Source of the DNA: Sutterella sp.
Lineage (GTDB): Bacteria; Pseudomonadota; Gammaproteobacteria; Burkholderiales; Burkholderiaceae_F
Assembly: GCA_020025955.1 (NCBI GenBank)
Contig: JAHHRF010000072.1
Location: forward strand, 1-8,206
Direction of reading: 5' to 3'
DNA length: 8,206 nucleotides
A program made the position numbers and the translations under genes. Under the pieces are notes generated by a model. That model did not search any database. It was not told where the DNA came from and saw only the letters and a program-made list of their open reading frames with translations. Below are positions 1 to 6,068 of the stretch, piece by piece (position 1 is the first letter of the stretch; every line of letters begins with the position of its first letter).

Positions 1-489
1 CATCGCCACGGCAAAGGGCTTCAAATCCGGGATGTCGTTTTCCCCTAAGGGCTCAACCTTGGTCGGCGTGACTTCAACAGGTAACTCACCTAACACCTTC
101 CCCTTGGCCCACTTTTCGCTATAAGCGGTTACCGCTTTTTGGGTTACGGTCTGAGCGCTACAGTTAAAGGTGACGGCATGCAAAACGCTCTCCGGGTTGA
201 TCCCGTCTTGGGTTGGGGTTTCATAAATGGGTAAGGCCACAATGTGCGCGTCCCCGGCGCTCCCCTTAAAGGCCGAATCCATAAAGAAGAGGTTCTCCTT
301 GGTAAAACCTAAGAAGCGCCAGTTCTCATGAAACCACACGCCGTTCTTTTCTACGACGTCGTGCCCCATGACGCTTTCTTTTTTCTCCCCCAGGGCTGCC
401 CCCTGAAAGGCCAAGGCTTGGGCACTGAGCCCCATGGCCAAGAGAGCCAGGCTTAAAGTTCGAAACAGTGTGGGTTTAGGCGTCGTCAT
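1..489 (-). CDS. Exported protein, surface-adhesin protein E-like (3' end beyond window)
   Basis: The open frame reads 163 codons from an ATG at 489 to the window edge with no stop, so the C-terminus is missing. Residues 1-27 form a clear Sec signal peptide: basic start, hydrophobic core LSLALLAMGLSA, and a likely cut after ALA. The protein is therefore periplasmic or surface exposed. The mature part has the pattern W57-R-F-L, then FFMDS near 68-72, a short strand around HIVALP, a serine (S101), then FNC (C110), and Y123 followed by W127. This order (aromatic-rich strand, D-S, S, C, Y...W) resembles my memory of the Haemophilus protein E / surface-adhesin E family, which is small and single-domain. 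GGGAG at 495-499 is a good ribosome binding site. A TATGAT -10-like element at 554-559 could drive it, but its -35 is poor. The family call is moderate; export is well supported. Confidence 0.6.
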   Translation of the reverse strand, partial: MTTPKPTLFRTLSLALLAMGLSAQALAFQGAALGEKKESVMGHDVVEKNGVWFHENWRFLGFTKENLFFMDSAFKGSAGDAHIVALPIYETPTQDGINPESVLHAVTFNCSAQTVTQKAVTAYSEKWAKGKVLGELPVEVTPTKVEPLGENDIPDLKPFAVAM

Positions 490-505
490 CGTGGCTCCCA
501 AAAGA

Positions 506-552
506 ATCTAAAACAAAAGAAGGGCCCAACGCGTCACAACGTTAGGCCCCTT
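506..552 (-). terminator. Intrinsic terminator of the umuDC operon
   Basis: On the minus strand the arm at 552-540 (AAGGGGCCTAACG) pairs with 531-520 (CGTTGGGCCCTT), with one bulge and one wobble. The loop is 8 nt. The T-rich stretch TCTTTTGTTTTAGA follows. It lies 43 bases past the umuC stop and before the next minus-strand gene, so it most likely ends the umuDC transcript. Confidence 0.7.
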
Positions 553-594
553 AATCATACGGCAACTGGCTAGCTACGACCTTGGCTCACACCG

Positions 595-1881
595 TTAACT
601 CACCTGTAAGACATCTTCAAAGCGCGTCGTAAAGCAATGACTCAAGTGATCGCGCTTCATGCGCCAGTCATGGCTTAATTCAGTGGCCCCAAGCTTTAAG
701 GTCCCTGCCCCATAACGGCGGTTCACTTGATCCAAAGTCGTCATCAAGCGAGGTCGCTCAATGGGACCCAATAGGGGATCGGGCTCCGGGTCAAAGAGAC
801 TGGGGGCGCGATCGGAGACGTTTTCGTCCACTAAGTCCAGCAACCCTACCCCACTCTTTTTGTAGAAAAAGCCCTCTCGGTAATGTGCCTTCACAAGCGC
901 AATGGCGGCGTGCGTGAGCACTAAGGTGTCAGCGCTGGGTTGCGTTAAGGGTACCGTGACGTCCACGACGTGCTGGGGTGCCTCGGTTTTAAAGGGGTTC
1001 GTGAAGAAGTAGACGTGCACTTTATTGGCTTTAAGGCCCTCTTTTCGTAGGAGCATCGCCGCCTCACTCATGTGCACCGCCACCGAACTCACTAAGTCCG
1101 CTAACTTGTCCGTGGGCTCTCCAAAACTGCGACTGCGACCAATACGTTGACGTACGGCAGGCTTTTCCATAAAGGGGTAACAGACCACCCCACGGATTTC
1201 TCGCTGAACGCGCTCAGCCGTCACGCCAAAGTGGCGACGAATCACGCCCGTATCCGCATCGTAAAAGTCTAAGACCGTTTCCACCCCTAAGCGATTGAGC
1301 CCCTCGGCTAAGCGTCGACCCACGCCCCACAATTCCCCCACGGGGGTTTTGTGCATGGCACGGGTTTTCTGCAAGCTCGTTAACGCCGTCCAGTCCAAAA
1401 CGCCATTGAGCCCGGCATAGTCTTTGGCAAGGTGGTTCGCCAATTTCGCCAAGGTTTTCGTTTCCCCAAAGCCCACACAGGTCGGCAACCCCAGCCACTG
1501 CATAATGCGAGCACGCAGGTCTTGACCCAAGGTTGTGAGGTTGGGGAGCGACGTCACATCCGCAAAACACTCATCAATGGAATAAACCTCAATGGCAGGG
1601 GTTAACGACGCAATCGTTTGCATCATGCGAGCGCTCATGGAGCCGTAGAGCTCGTAATTGGAGGAAAAGACCGCCACGTCGTTGTCTTCCAAAAGATCAC
1701 GCGACTCAAAGACGGGGGTGCCGCGTTTGAGCCCCAAGGCTTTCGCTTCCTTTGTGAGCGCCACAATGCAGCCGTCGTTATTGCTAAGAATCACAACAGG
1801 CTTACGATTGAGCGCGGGGTTAAAGACGCGCTCGCAGGAGCAGTAAAACGCATTGGCGTCAATGAGCGCAAAGGTGGTCAT
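595..1881 (-). CDS. umuC: DNA polymerase V catalytic subunit UmuC (Y-family translesion polymerase)
   Basis: This 428-residue protein matches E. coli UmuC (422) closely from end to end. It is the error-prone polymerase that copies damaged DNA once activated by processed UmuD and RecA. The N-terminus FALIDANAFYCSCERVF holds the first catalytic aspartate (D8) and the steric-gate tyrosine (Y13). The second catalytic motif SIDE lies at 101-104 (D103, E104). NNDGC, SSNYELYG and GFGETKTLAKLANH are family landmarks. The helix-hairpin-helix WGVGRR is near 185-190, and RSRSFGE near 249-255 opens the little-finger domain. PSLFD at 360-364 fits a beta-clamp binding motif. The frame extends upstream to 1962, but those 27 residues overlap umuD and are not family-like, so I start at the ATG at 1881. 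No Shine-Dalgarno sequence precedes it. It follows umuD by 32 bases. Confidence 0.96.
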   Translation of the reverse strand: MTTFALIDANAFYCSCERVFNPALNRKPVVILSNNDGCIVALTKEAKALGLKRGTPVFESRDLLEDNDVAVFSSNYELYGSMSARMMQTIASLTPAIEVYSIDECFADVTSLPNLTTLGQDLRARIMQWLGLPTCVGFGETKTLAKLANHLAKDYAGLNGVLDWTALTSLQKTRAMHKTPVGELWGVGRRLAEGLNRLGVETVLDFYDADTGVIRRHFGVTAERVQREIRGVVCYPFMEKPAVRQRIGRSRSFGEPTDKLADLVSSVAVHMSEAAMLLRKEGLKANKVHVYFFTNPFKTEAPQHVVDVTVPLTQPSADTLVLTHAAIALVKAHYREGFFYKKSGVGLLDLVDENVSDRAPSLFDPEPDPLLGPIERPRLMTTLDQVNRRYGAGTLKLGATELSHDWRMKRDHLSHCFTTRFEDVLQVS

Positions 1882-1913
1882 GGGGTAACACCGAAAAGGA
1901 CAACAAAAACGGC

Positions 1914-2654
1914 TTATCGCAACTCTTTGATGATGCTTCGCACCACCCCATAGATTTGGCAATCTTGGTATTCGTTCGGAACGAGCACGGGAAAGTTCCC
2001 GCCTTCATTTTCCGGGTGAAAGCTCACCTCCCCTGAAGCTTGACGCTTTAAGCGCTTCACCGTGTATTCGTTATCGATCCAAAGGAGCACGATGTCGTTG
2101 TGACGAGGCTCTAACGAGCGGTCCACAATCAAGAAGTCCCCCGGATCAATCCCCGCATCCACCATGCTTAACCCCGTGGCTTGCACGAGAAAGGTAGCGG
2201 CAGGACGCGGCACCAAACGCGCATTTAGATCAAGCTCTTCCGCCGCATAGTCAGCCGCGGGCGACGGAAAGCCACAGTCAACGCGCGTCGGGAAAAAGGG
2301 CAACGTGGGTAACGTAAAGCGTTCCCCAAAGGCCGAGGGCGACGCCATCTCAATGGGAGGGTTCACGATTTGCGTGAGGCTCGATAAATCACTCACAGGG
2401 CGCGACACCGCTTCACGAACCGGTTCACGGCCTTTTTCTTTTAACGTCGTCAAGGTTTGGCGTAACCACTCCCGATCCCCCAAGTGCTCGTACGTATCAC
2501 GTTGCTCAGGGGTAACGCACAACTCAATGCGTGCCGTAAACCCAGCGCCACTCCCACGAGGGCGTCCTACGGAACGAGGCTTTTTCGCTTTGGGCTTCAT
2601 TAAAGCGCGTGCACCAATGCCGCGCGCGGGAGCCGTGTTTTTCTGAGTGGTCAT
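1914..2654 (-). CDS. umuD: UmuD-type S24 self-cleaving peptidase with DNA-binding-like N-terminal extension
   Basis: The C-terminal half is a clear UmuD: CGFPSPAADY around the C127-G128 cleavage site, nucleophile S163 in ATGLSM, and general-base K200 in YTVKRLK. RecA-stimulated self-cleavage should give a 119-residue UmuD' that activates UmuC. The protein has 246 residues against 139 in E. coli, because residues 1 to about 110 are extra. They contain a basic AT-hook-like GRPRGSG (30-36). Next comes a strand-helix-helix stretch: ARIELCV, then TPEQRDTYEHLG, then DREWLRQTLTTLKEK (about 41-74). This resembles a ribbon-helix-helix DNA-binding fold. A loose linker follows. The ATG at 2654 is preferred to a TTG two codons upstream; neither has a Shine-Dalgarno sequence, and the leader there is pyrimidine-rich. 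A known parallel is UmuDAb of Acinetobacter, an extended UmuD that acts as a repressor. Self-repression here is inferred. Confidence 0.93.
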   Translation of the reverse strand: MTTQKNTAPARGIGARALMKPKAKKPRSVGRPRGSGAGFTARIELCVTPEQRDTYEHLGDREWLRQTLTTLKEKGREPVREAVSRPVSDLSSLTQIVNPPIEMASPSAFGERFTLPTLPFFPTRVDCGFPSPAADYAAEELDLNARLVPRPAATFLVQATGLSMVDAGIDPGDFLIVDRSLEPRHNDIVLLWIDNEYTVKRLKRQASGEVSFHPENEGGNFPVLVPNEYQDCQIYGVVRSIIKELR

Positions 2655-2683
2655 CGTCAAAGAAAGGAAGAACGTTGGTTTTC

Positions 2684-2760
2684 TAATGCTTGAGAGCGCT
2701 TTTCTTGAAAAAGAATTTCACATAATCCCCTCTCTCTGAGCGAATTACGCACAAGCATTA
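2684..2760. promoter_or_regulatory. 9-bp inverted repeat in the umuD-lpxH divergent region (candidate operator pair)
   Basis: TAATGCTTG at 2684-2692 is perfectly inverted as CAAGCATTA at 2752-2760, with 59 bases between. The region also holds TTCTT-GAAA-AAGAA (2702-2715) and two copies of ATTAAT (2757-2762 and 2773-2778). I found no CTG-N10-CAG LexA-type box between the two genes. The repeats could be operators for the DNA-binding part of the extended UmuD, or could pair in the leader RNA. The repeat is seen directly; its role is inferred. Confidence 0.35.
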
Positions 2761-2776
2761 ATTTCTATCTATATTA

Positions 2777-2805
2777 ATTATACCGTACTTTTCCTTGAGT
2801 TTAAG
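2777..2805 (-). promoter_or_regulatory. Candidate umuDC promoter
   Basis: On the minus strand there is a perfect -10 TATAAT (2782-2777). A weak -35, CTTAAA (2805-2800), lies 17 bases upstream. Transcription would start near 2770 and give a leader of about 115 nt before the umuD ATG. That leader would include both arms of the 9-bp inverted repeat. The weak -35 leaves the call tentative. Confidence 0.4.
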
Positions 2806-2899
2806 GGCGTTGAAGCCCCCTCTCCCATTCGGTTGGACGGGGCCGTCACCCGCAAGGGATTCCAGTAAAATAGAAACGAATTCTTTGTCACCCATACCC

Positions 2900-3700
2900 A
2901 TGTTCACCTATCCGCTCCCTACGCAAGCGGGCGATTCCTCGCCCATTACGCTCACGAATCCCGTCTTCTTGGCGGACCTTCACTTAAGTGCTGAGGTCCC
3001 TGCCATTGTGTCGGGCTTTTTGCGTTTCTTAGAAACTGATGCCCTCGCCTATGACGAGATCCTCTTACTGGGCGACATCTTTGATGCGTGGATTGGTGAC
3101 GACGCCAGAGACGAGTGGGAAGCCGTGCAAACGCGGTGCCTCGCGCTCAAAGCTCAAGGGAAACGCCTTTACTTAATGCAAGGGAATCGTGACTTCATGA
3201 TGGGGAAAGACTTAGCGAAAGCCTGGGGCGCCACGCTCCTTGCCGATCCGGTCATAGCCACCATCAAAGGGAAGCGCTACCTTTTGAGCCATGGGGATCA
3301 GTGGTGCACGAACGACGTCACCTATCAAGCCGCACGCGTACGCATTCGTCGCGCCTGGTGGCAAGCGATGATTTTGAGTCTCCCACGAGGCATTCGCGCG
3401 GGGATTGCCCGTCGAGCGCGAGAAAAGAGTCGCGCTCACCAAAAGAGCACCACGGTGACGCTGATGGATGTAACGCCCAGTGCCATTGAGGCGGCCATCC
3501 AGACCCACAACGTTGACGGCCTCATTCATGGGCATACCCATCGACCGGCCGAACATACTCTCGCAGAAGGTCACACCCGTTGGGTGTTACCCGACTGGCG
3601 AGAAAAGGACCACGTCTTAACGCAGGCGGGCTACTTAGCGCTGGACGCGCAGTCGCCTTCCGGCTTTGCCTTGGTATCCCTTTTGAAAGAAAGTCCTTGA
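2900..3700 (+). CDS. lpxH: UDP-2,3-diacylglucosamine diphosphatase LpxH
   Basis: LpxH hydrolyses UDP-2,3-diacylglucosamine to lipid X and UMP, the fourth step of lipid A synthesis, at the inner face of the cytoplasmic membrane. The 266-residue protein has the full calcineurin-like metal set: D26 and H28 (ADLHLS), D59 (LLGDIFDAWIGDD), N96-R97 (GNRDF), H131 (SHGD), and H210 with H212 (IHGHTHRPA). YQAARVRIRRAWW and the LPRGIRAGIARRAR helix match the LpxH lid region. The frame opens upstream at a TTG (2795), but the ATG at 2900 is preferred. Even so it leaves about 20 residues before the first strand, where E. coli has only a few. Neither start has a clear Shine-Dalgarno sequence. A TAAAAT at 2866-2871 might be a -10, but I see no good -35. 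It is divergent from umuD, and no terminator follows it. Confidence 0.93.
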   Translation: MFTYPLPTQAGDSSPITLTNPVFLADLHLSAEVPAIVSGFLRFLETDALAYDEILLLGDIFDAWIGDDARDEWEAVQTRCLALKAQGKRLYLMQGNRDFMMGKDLAKAWGATLLADPVIATIKGKRYLLSHGDQWCTNDVTYQAARVRIRRAWWQAMILSLPRGIRAGIARRAREKSRAHQKSTTVTLMDVTPSAIEAAIQTHNVDGLIHGHTHRPAEHTLAEGHTRWVLPDWREKDHVLTQAGYLALDAQSPSGFALVSLLKESP

Positions 3701-3719
3701 GCCCCTTTACGCCAACGGC

Positions 3720-3778
3720 CCGATCGTGAAAGGTCCACGGGTCACACGTTCGGATCTGCCATGTTGTGAAGTGACAAC
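3720..3778. repeat. Two small inverted repeats after lpxH
   Basis: CCGATCGTG (3720-3728) pairs with CACGTTCGG (3745-3753), with one mismatch and a 16-base loop. GTTGT (3763-3767) pairs with ACAAC (3774-3778) across 6 bases. There is no T-tract, so neither looks like an intrinsic terminator. They could be 3' structures of lpxH mRNA or protein sites upstream of the next gene. I see no clear promoter in the rest of 3701-3905. Confidence 0.3.
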
Positions 3779-3905
3779 TAAAGCGTCAGCCAATGTCGCA
3801 CACAATGCGTAAAAAACCCAAACTCGTCCGCATTCCTTCCGTCAGGCCGCCAAGAAGTAGGCATTTTCTGAGTAAAACGGGTAAGGTTACGGCTCGGAGG
3901 TAAAC

Positions 3906-4697
3906 ATGTCCGCGATTAGCGAAGAGATTTTTAACGAGGCCAAGTCTCGTTTACGTCGTATTGAAACGGATCACGGCGTTCGAATTTTATATGCCGGGGA
4001 ATTCGGTTCCCGCGCTCGAGGTATTGAGTCACGCGATGCGGACTATGACGTGCGCTTTTTATTCGTGCGTCCGGTGGCGGAATACTTAAAGCTCTCGGCT
4101 CCCCCTGCGATGATCACCCAAAAGGAAGGTCCCTGGGACATCCGTGGGCTCTGCTTACGTGAAGCCTTAATGCGCTTAAAGGCGGGCGATCCCGCTACGG
4201 TAAGCTGGCTTTACACCGACCCCGTTTACCGTAACCACCCGCTCTTTGAAACGGAAATGCGTAAGCGCTTAGAGATGCTCGCGCCGTTAACGAAGATCTG
4301 GTGGCACTACCGCCGTCGTGCTGAAAGCTTAAATGAAGAGTTGGGCACGAATGAAACGGTGACGTTAAAGACGTTGACGAGCATCGTGGAAGCGAGTTTG
4401 AGCCTCCTCTGGGTGGAGCAGTGTAAGAGCTTGCCGCCGATGGGCTTTACGGAACTCGCGAGCACCCTTGTGACGGGTGACGCCAAGCGTAACCAAATCA
4501 TTGAATTGGCTGAAAAGAAGAAAGCCAGTGATGAGGCCGCCGAAGCGCGTCGTGCCGACTATCCGGTCGTTGATGAATGCTTAGCATTAGCGCTCGCTGC
4601 CACGCCCCCTGAGGGCGACCTGGCCGCCCAAGTCGACGAAGACGACTTAAACGAATTCTTCCTCAAGTGGGTGGGCTACCATAAGCCCTTGGGTTAA
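3906..4697 (+). CDS. Pol-beta superfamily nucleotidyltransferase, YcgL/RlaP family
   Basis: This 263-residue protein matches the YcgL/RlaP nucleotidyltransferase family (COG3541), usually about 250 residues. The active-site signature is intact: G34-S35 in EFGSRARG, then after ten residues the D46-Y47-D48 pair within RDADYDVRF. A third acid is likely D78 in WDIRGLCLREAL. Family landmarks follow: VSWLYTDPVY (99-108), a helical block with HYRRRAE, and MGFTEL (179-184). No membrane segment or signal is seen, so it should be cytoplasmic. Family members are predicted to add nucleotides to an RNA end; RlaP was named from RNA-repair neighbourhoods. The substrate here is unknown, and no RNA ligase is in the window. 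GGAGG at 3896-3900, five bases before the ATG, is the best ribosome binding site in the window. A strong terminator after the stop makes it likely a single-gene transcript. Confidence 0.82.
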   Translation: MSAISEEIFNEAKSRLRRIETDHGVRILYAGEFGSRARGIESRDADYDVRFLFVRPVAEYLKLSAPPAMITQKEGPWDIRGLCLREALMRLKAGDPATVSWLYTDPVYRNHPLFETEMRKRLEMLAPLTKIWWHYRRRAESLNEELGTNETVTLKTLTSIVEASLSLLWVEQCKSLPPMGFTELASTLVTGDAKRNQIIELAEKKKASDEAAEARRADYPVVDECLALALAATPPEGDLAAQVDEDDLNEFFLKWVGYHKPLG

Positions 4698-4705
4698 CCC
4701 GCAAA

Positions 4706-4737
4706 GGCTTGTCAAGCCCCGTGTAAAGCTTGATAAT
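4706..4737 (+). promoter_or_regulatory. Sigma-70 promoter of the WYL regulator with palindrome over the -35
   Basis: The -35 TTGTCA (4709-4714) and -10 GATAAT (4732-4737) are each one base from consensus, with exact 17-base spacing. The -35 sits inside the palindrome GGCTTG-T-CAAGCC (4706-4718), which would suit a dimeric repressor. Transcription would start near 4744, inside the left arm of the terminator of the upstream gene. The 57 bases between that terminator and the WYL start show no other promoter. Confidence 0.6.
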
Positions 4738-4738
4738 G

Positions 4739-4772
4739 AAAGACGCGTCACCGTTTGACGCGTCTTTTTTTT
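4739..4772 (+). terminator. Strong intrinsic terminator after the nucleotidyltransferase gene
   Basis: AAAGACGCGTCA (4739-4750) and TGACGCGTCTTT (4756-4767) form a perfect 12-bp stem with loop CCGTT. A run of eight T (4765-4772) begins in the stem. It should stop transcription from 3906-4697. The promoter of the next gene starts RNA inside the left arm, so that transcript cannot form the whole hairpin. Confidence 0.92.
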
Positions 4773-4829
4773 CGTGGGGAAACTGCCCTTCCCCTTCGGG
4801 TTTCTTTTCTTCTTTCGGGGGTTATCGCG

Positions 4830-5966
4830 ATGTCATCGGATCAGTACACCAGTCTTAATGATGCGTTTTTATTGCTTCAGATTCTGCGTCGAATTCCGGC
4901 CACGCGAGCGGTATCGAGCCGTCAGATTAAAGAGAGCCTGGCGTTGGCGGACATGGATATCCCAATGCGTCGCATTCAACGCTATTTAAAGGCGATGGTG
5001 GAAGCTCCTGAGTTTGGGATCGACTGCAATGACACGTGCCGACCCTTTTCTTACCGTCGCACCTTAGGGGGCGTACGCTTTATTAATACACCTTTGAGCA
5101 CGAATGAAAGTCTGCTCATTCGCTTGGCGGAATTGAGTTTCGAAAACAAACTCCCTCAGTCCATGACGGAGAGCCTGGAGCCCCTCTTCACCCAGGCCCA
5201 AGCGGTGTTAAAGGAGAGTTCCCCGGAGCGCAAACGCGCGGCCAAGTGGTTAAACAAGATTGCCGTGGTGCCGGCCACGCTCCCGCGCGAGCTCCCCACG
5301 ATTCGTCCCCGCATTTTTGAGGCCGTCACCCAAGCGCTTTTTGAAGAAAAGCAGCTCAAGATTGACTACCAAAAGCGTGATGGGAAAAGTTACAAAGGCC
5401 TCATTACGCCCTTGGGGCTTGTGCACCAGCAAGCCCGCATGTATTTGATTGCGTATAAGGAAGATGGGGAGTCGATCCGCCATTGGGCCTTGCATCGCTT
5501 TAAAGCCGCCCTCGTGACCAAGCACCCGTCTTTAAATACGGAAGGCTTTGACTTGGCGGAATACCTCAAAGACACCACCTTTAACTATGGGTTACGCACC
5601 CATAAGTTTTTCCGCTTGATTTCCGACAATGCCCATTTGATGTTGGATCTCACAGAGGCGCCCTTATCAAAAACGCAAAAGCTCTACACCGCGTTATCGA
5701 AACCCGCGCGCGACGCTTTAGCCGGGCTCTACACCGTGACGGATAAAACCTTTGTCTGCGACTTTGTACTCGAAGACTCACGCCTTTTGGATAGTTTCTT
5801 AGGGATGTGGGTAGAAGCTCGTCCCTTGCTTTTAGAGTGCCCCGTGGAAGACTTTGACGAAAAGGCCTATTGGGAAGCCGCACGCTTAGCGCAAGACCAC
5901 GTTGCGCGCGCCCCCATGGTGCCCTATCTCGTCGAACGGTCACGAGGACAAGGGCAGAAGGCGTAA
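4830..5966 (+). CDS. WYL-domain transcriptional regulator with N-terminal winged HTH
   Basis: The 378-residue protein has the layout of the WYL regulators. A winged HTH spans about 8-80: LLLQILRRIP, SSRQIKESLA, MRRIQRYLKAM, then the wing FSYRRT. A helical linker follows to about 150. The WYL domain spans about 165-230, with IDYQKRDG, ITPLGLV, MYLIAY and HWALHRF. A C-terminal capping domain follows, with the typical GMWVEARPLLLECP near 325-338. WYL domains are thought to sense ligands, possibly nucleic acid or nucleotides. The motif itself reads M204-Y-L, with methionine for the usual tryptophan. The frame opens earlier at a TTG (4755), but that would start inside the terminator. The ATG at 4830 has GGGGG eight bases upstream. 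The neighbouring nucleotidyltransferase is a plausible target. A palindrome over its promoter suggests autoregulation (inferred). Confidence 0.88.
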   Translation: MSSDQYTSLNDAFLLLQILRRIPATRAVSSRQIKESLALADMDIPMRRIQRYLKAMVEAPEFGIDCNDTCRPFSYRRTLGGVRFINTPLSTNESLLIRLAELSFENKLPQSMTESLEPLFTQAQAVLKESSPERKRAAKWLNKIAVVPATLPRELPTIRPRIFEAVTQALFEEKQLKIDYQKRDGKSYKGLITPLGLVHQQARMYLIAYKEDGESIRHWALHRFKAALVTKHPSLNTEGFDLAEYLKDTTFNYGLRTHKFFRLISDNAHLMLDLTEAPLSKTQKLYTALSKPARDALAGLYTVTDKTFVCDFVLEDSRLLDSFLGMWVEARPLLLECPVEDFDEKAYWEAARLAQDHVARAPMVPYLVERSRGQGQKA

Positions 5967-6032
5967 GCCTGTCCGTCTTTCGACTTAGCGCTACCCCGTT
6001 CTTTTAGAACGAAAAACCCAACCGATGACGGA

Positions 6033-6061
6033 TTGTCGAAGTCCCTTAGCTTCCCTACACT
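6033..6061 (+). promoter_or_regulatory. Candidate promoter of a non-coding RNA
   Basis: TTGTCG (6033-6038) and TACACT (6056-6061) are separated by exactly 17 bases; each matches sigma-70 consensus at four of six positions. The expected start near 6069 is the first base of a long stem (6069-6110), which supports the pairing of promoter and RNA. Confidence 0.42.
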
Positions 6062-6068
6062 TTAACTC

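Noticed and set aside
1214..1570. Antisense open frame inside umuC, and similar ones inside lpxH, the WYL gene and caiT
   Set aside because: They are shadows of well-supported genes, with low-complexity arginine- or serine-rich translations and no start signals.
1882..1962. Extended umuC start overlapping umuD
   Set aside because: The 27 extra residues are not family-like; known UmuC proteins begin just before the FALxDxNAFY motif.
2795..2899. Extended lpxH start at a TTG
   Set aside because: It would add 35 residues with no family likeness and has no ribosome binding site.
5997..6011. Hairpin CGTTC-TTTTA-GAACG as a terminator after the WYL gene
   Set aside because: The stem is only 5 bp and is followed by A, not T, on the plus strand; on the minus strand the T-run precedes the hairpin.
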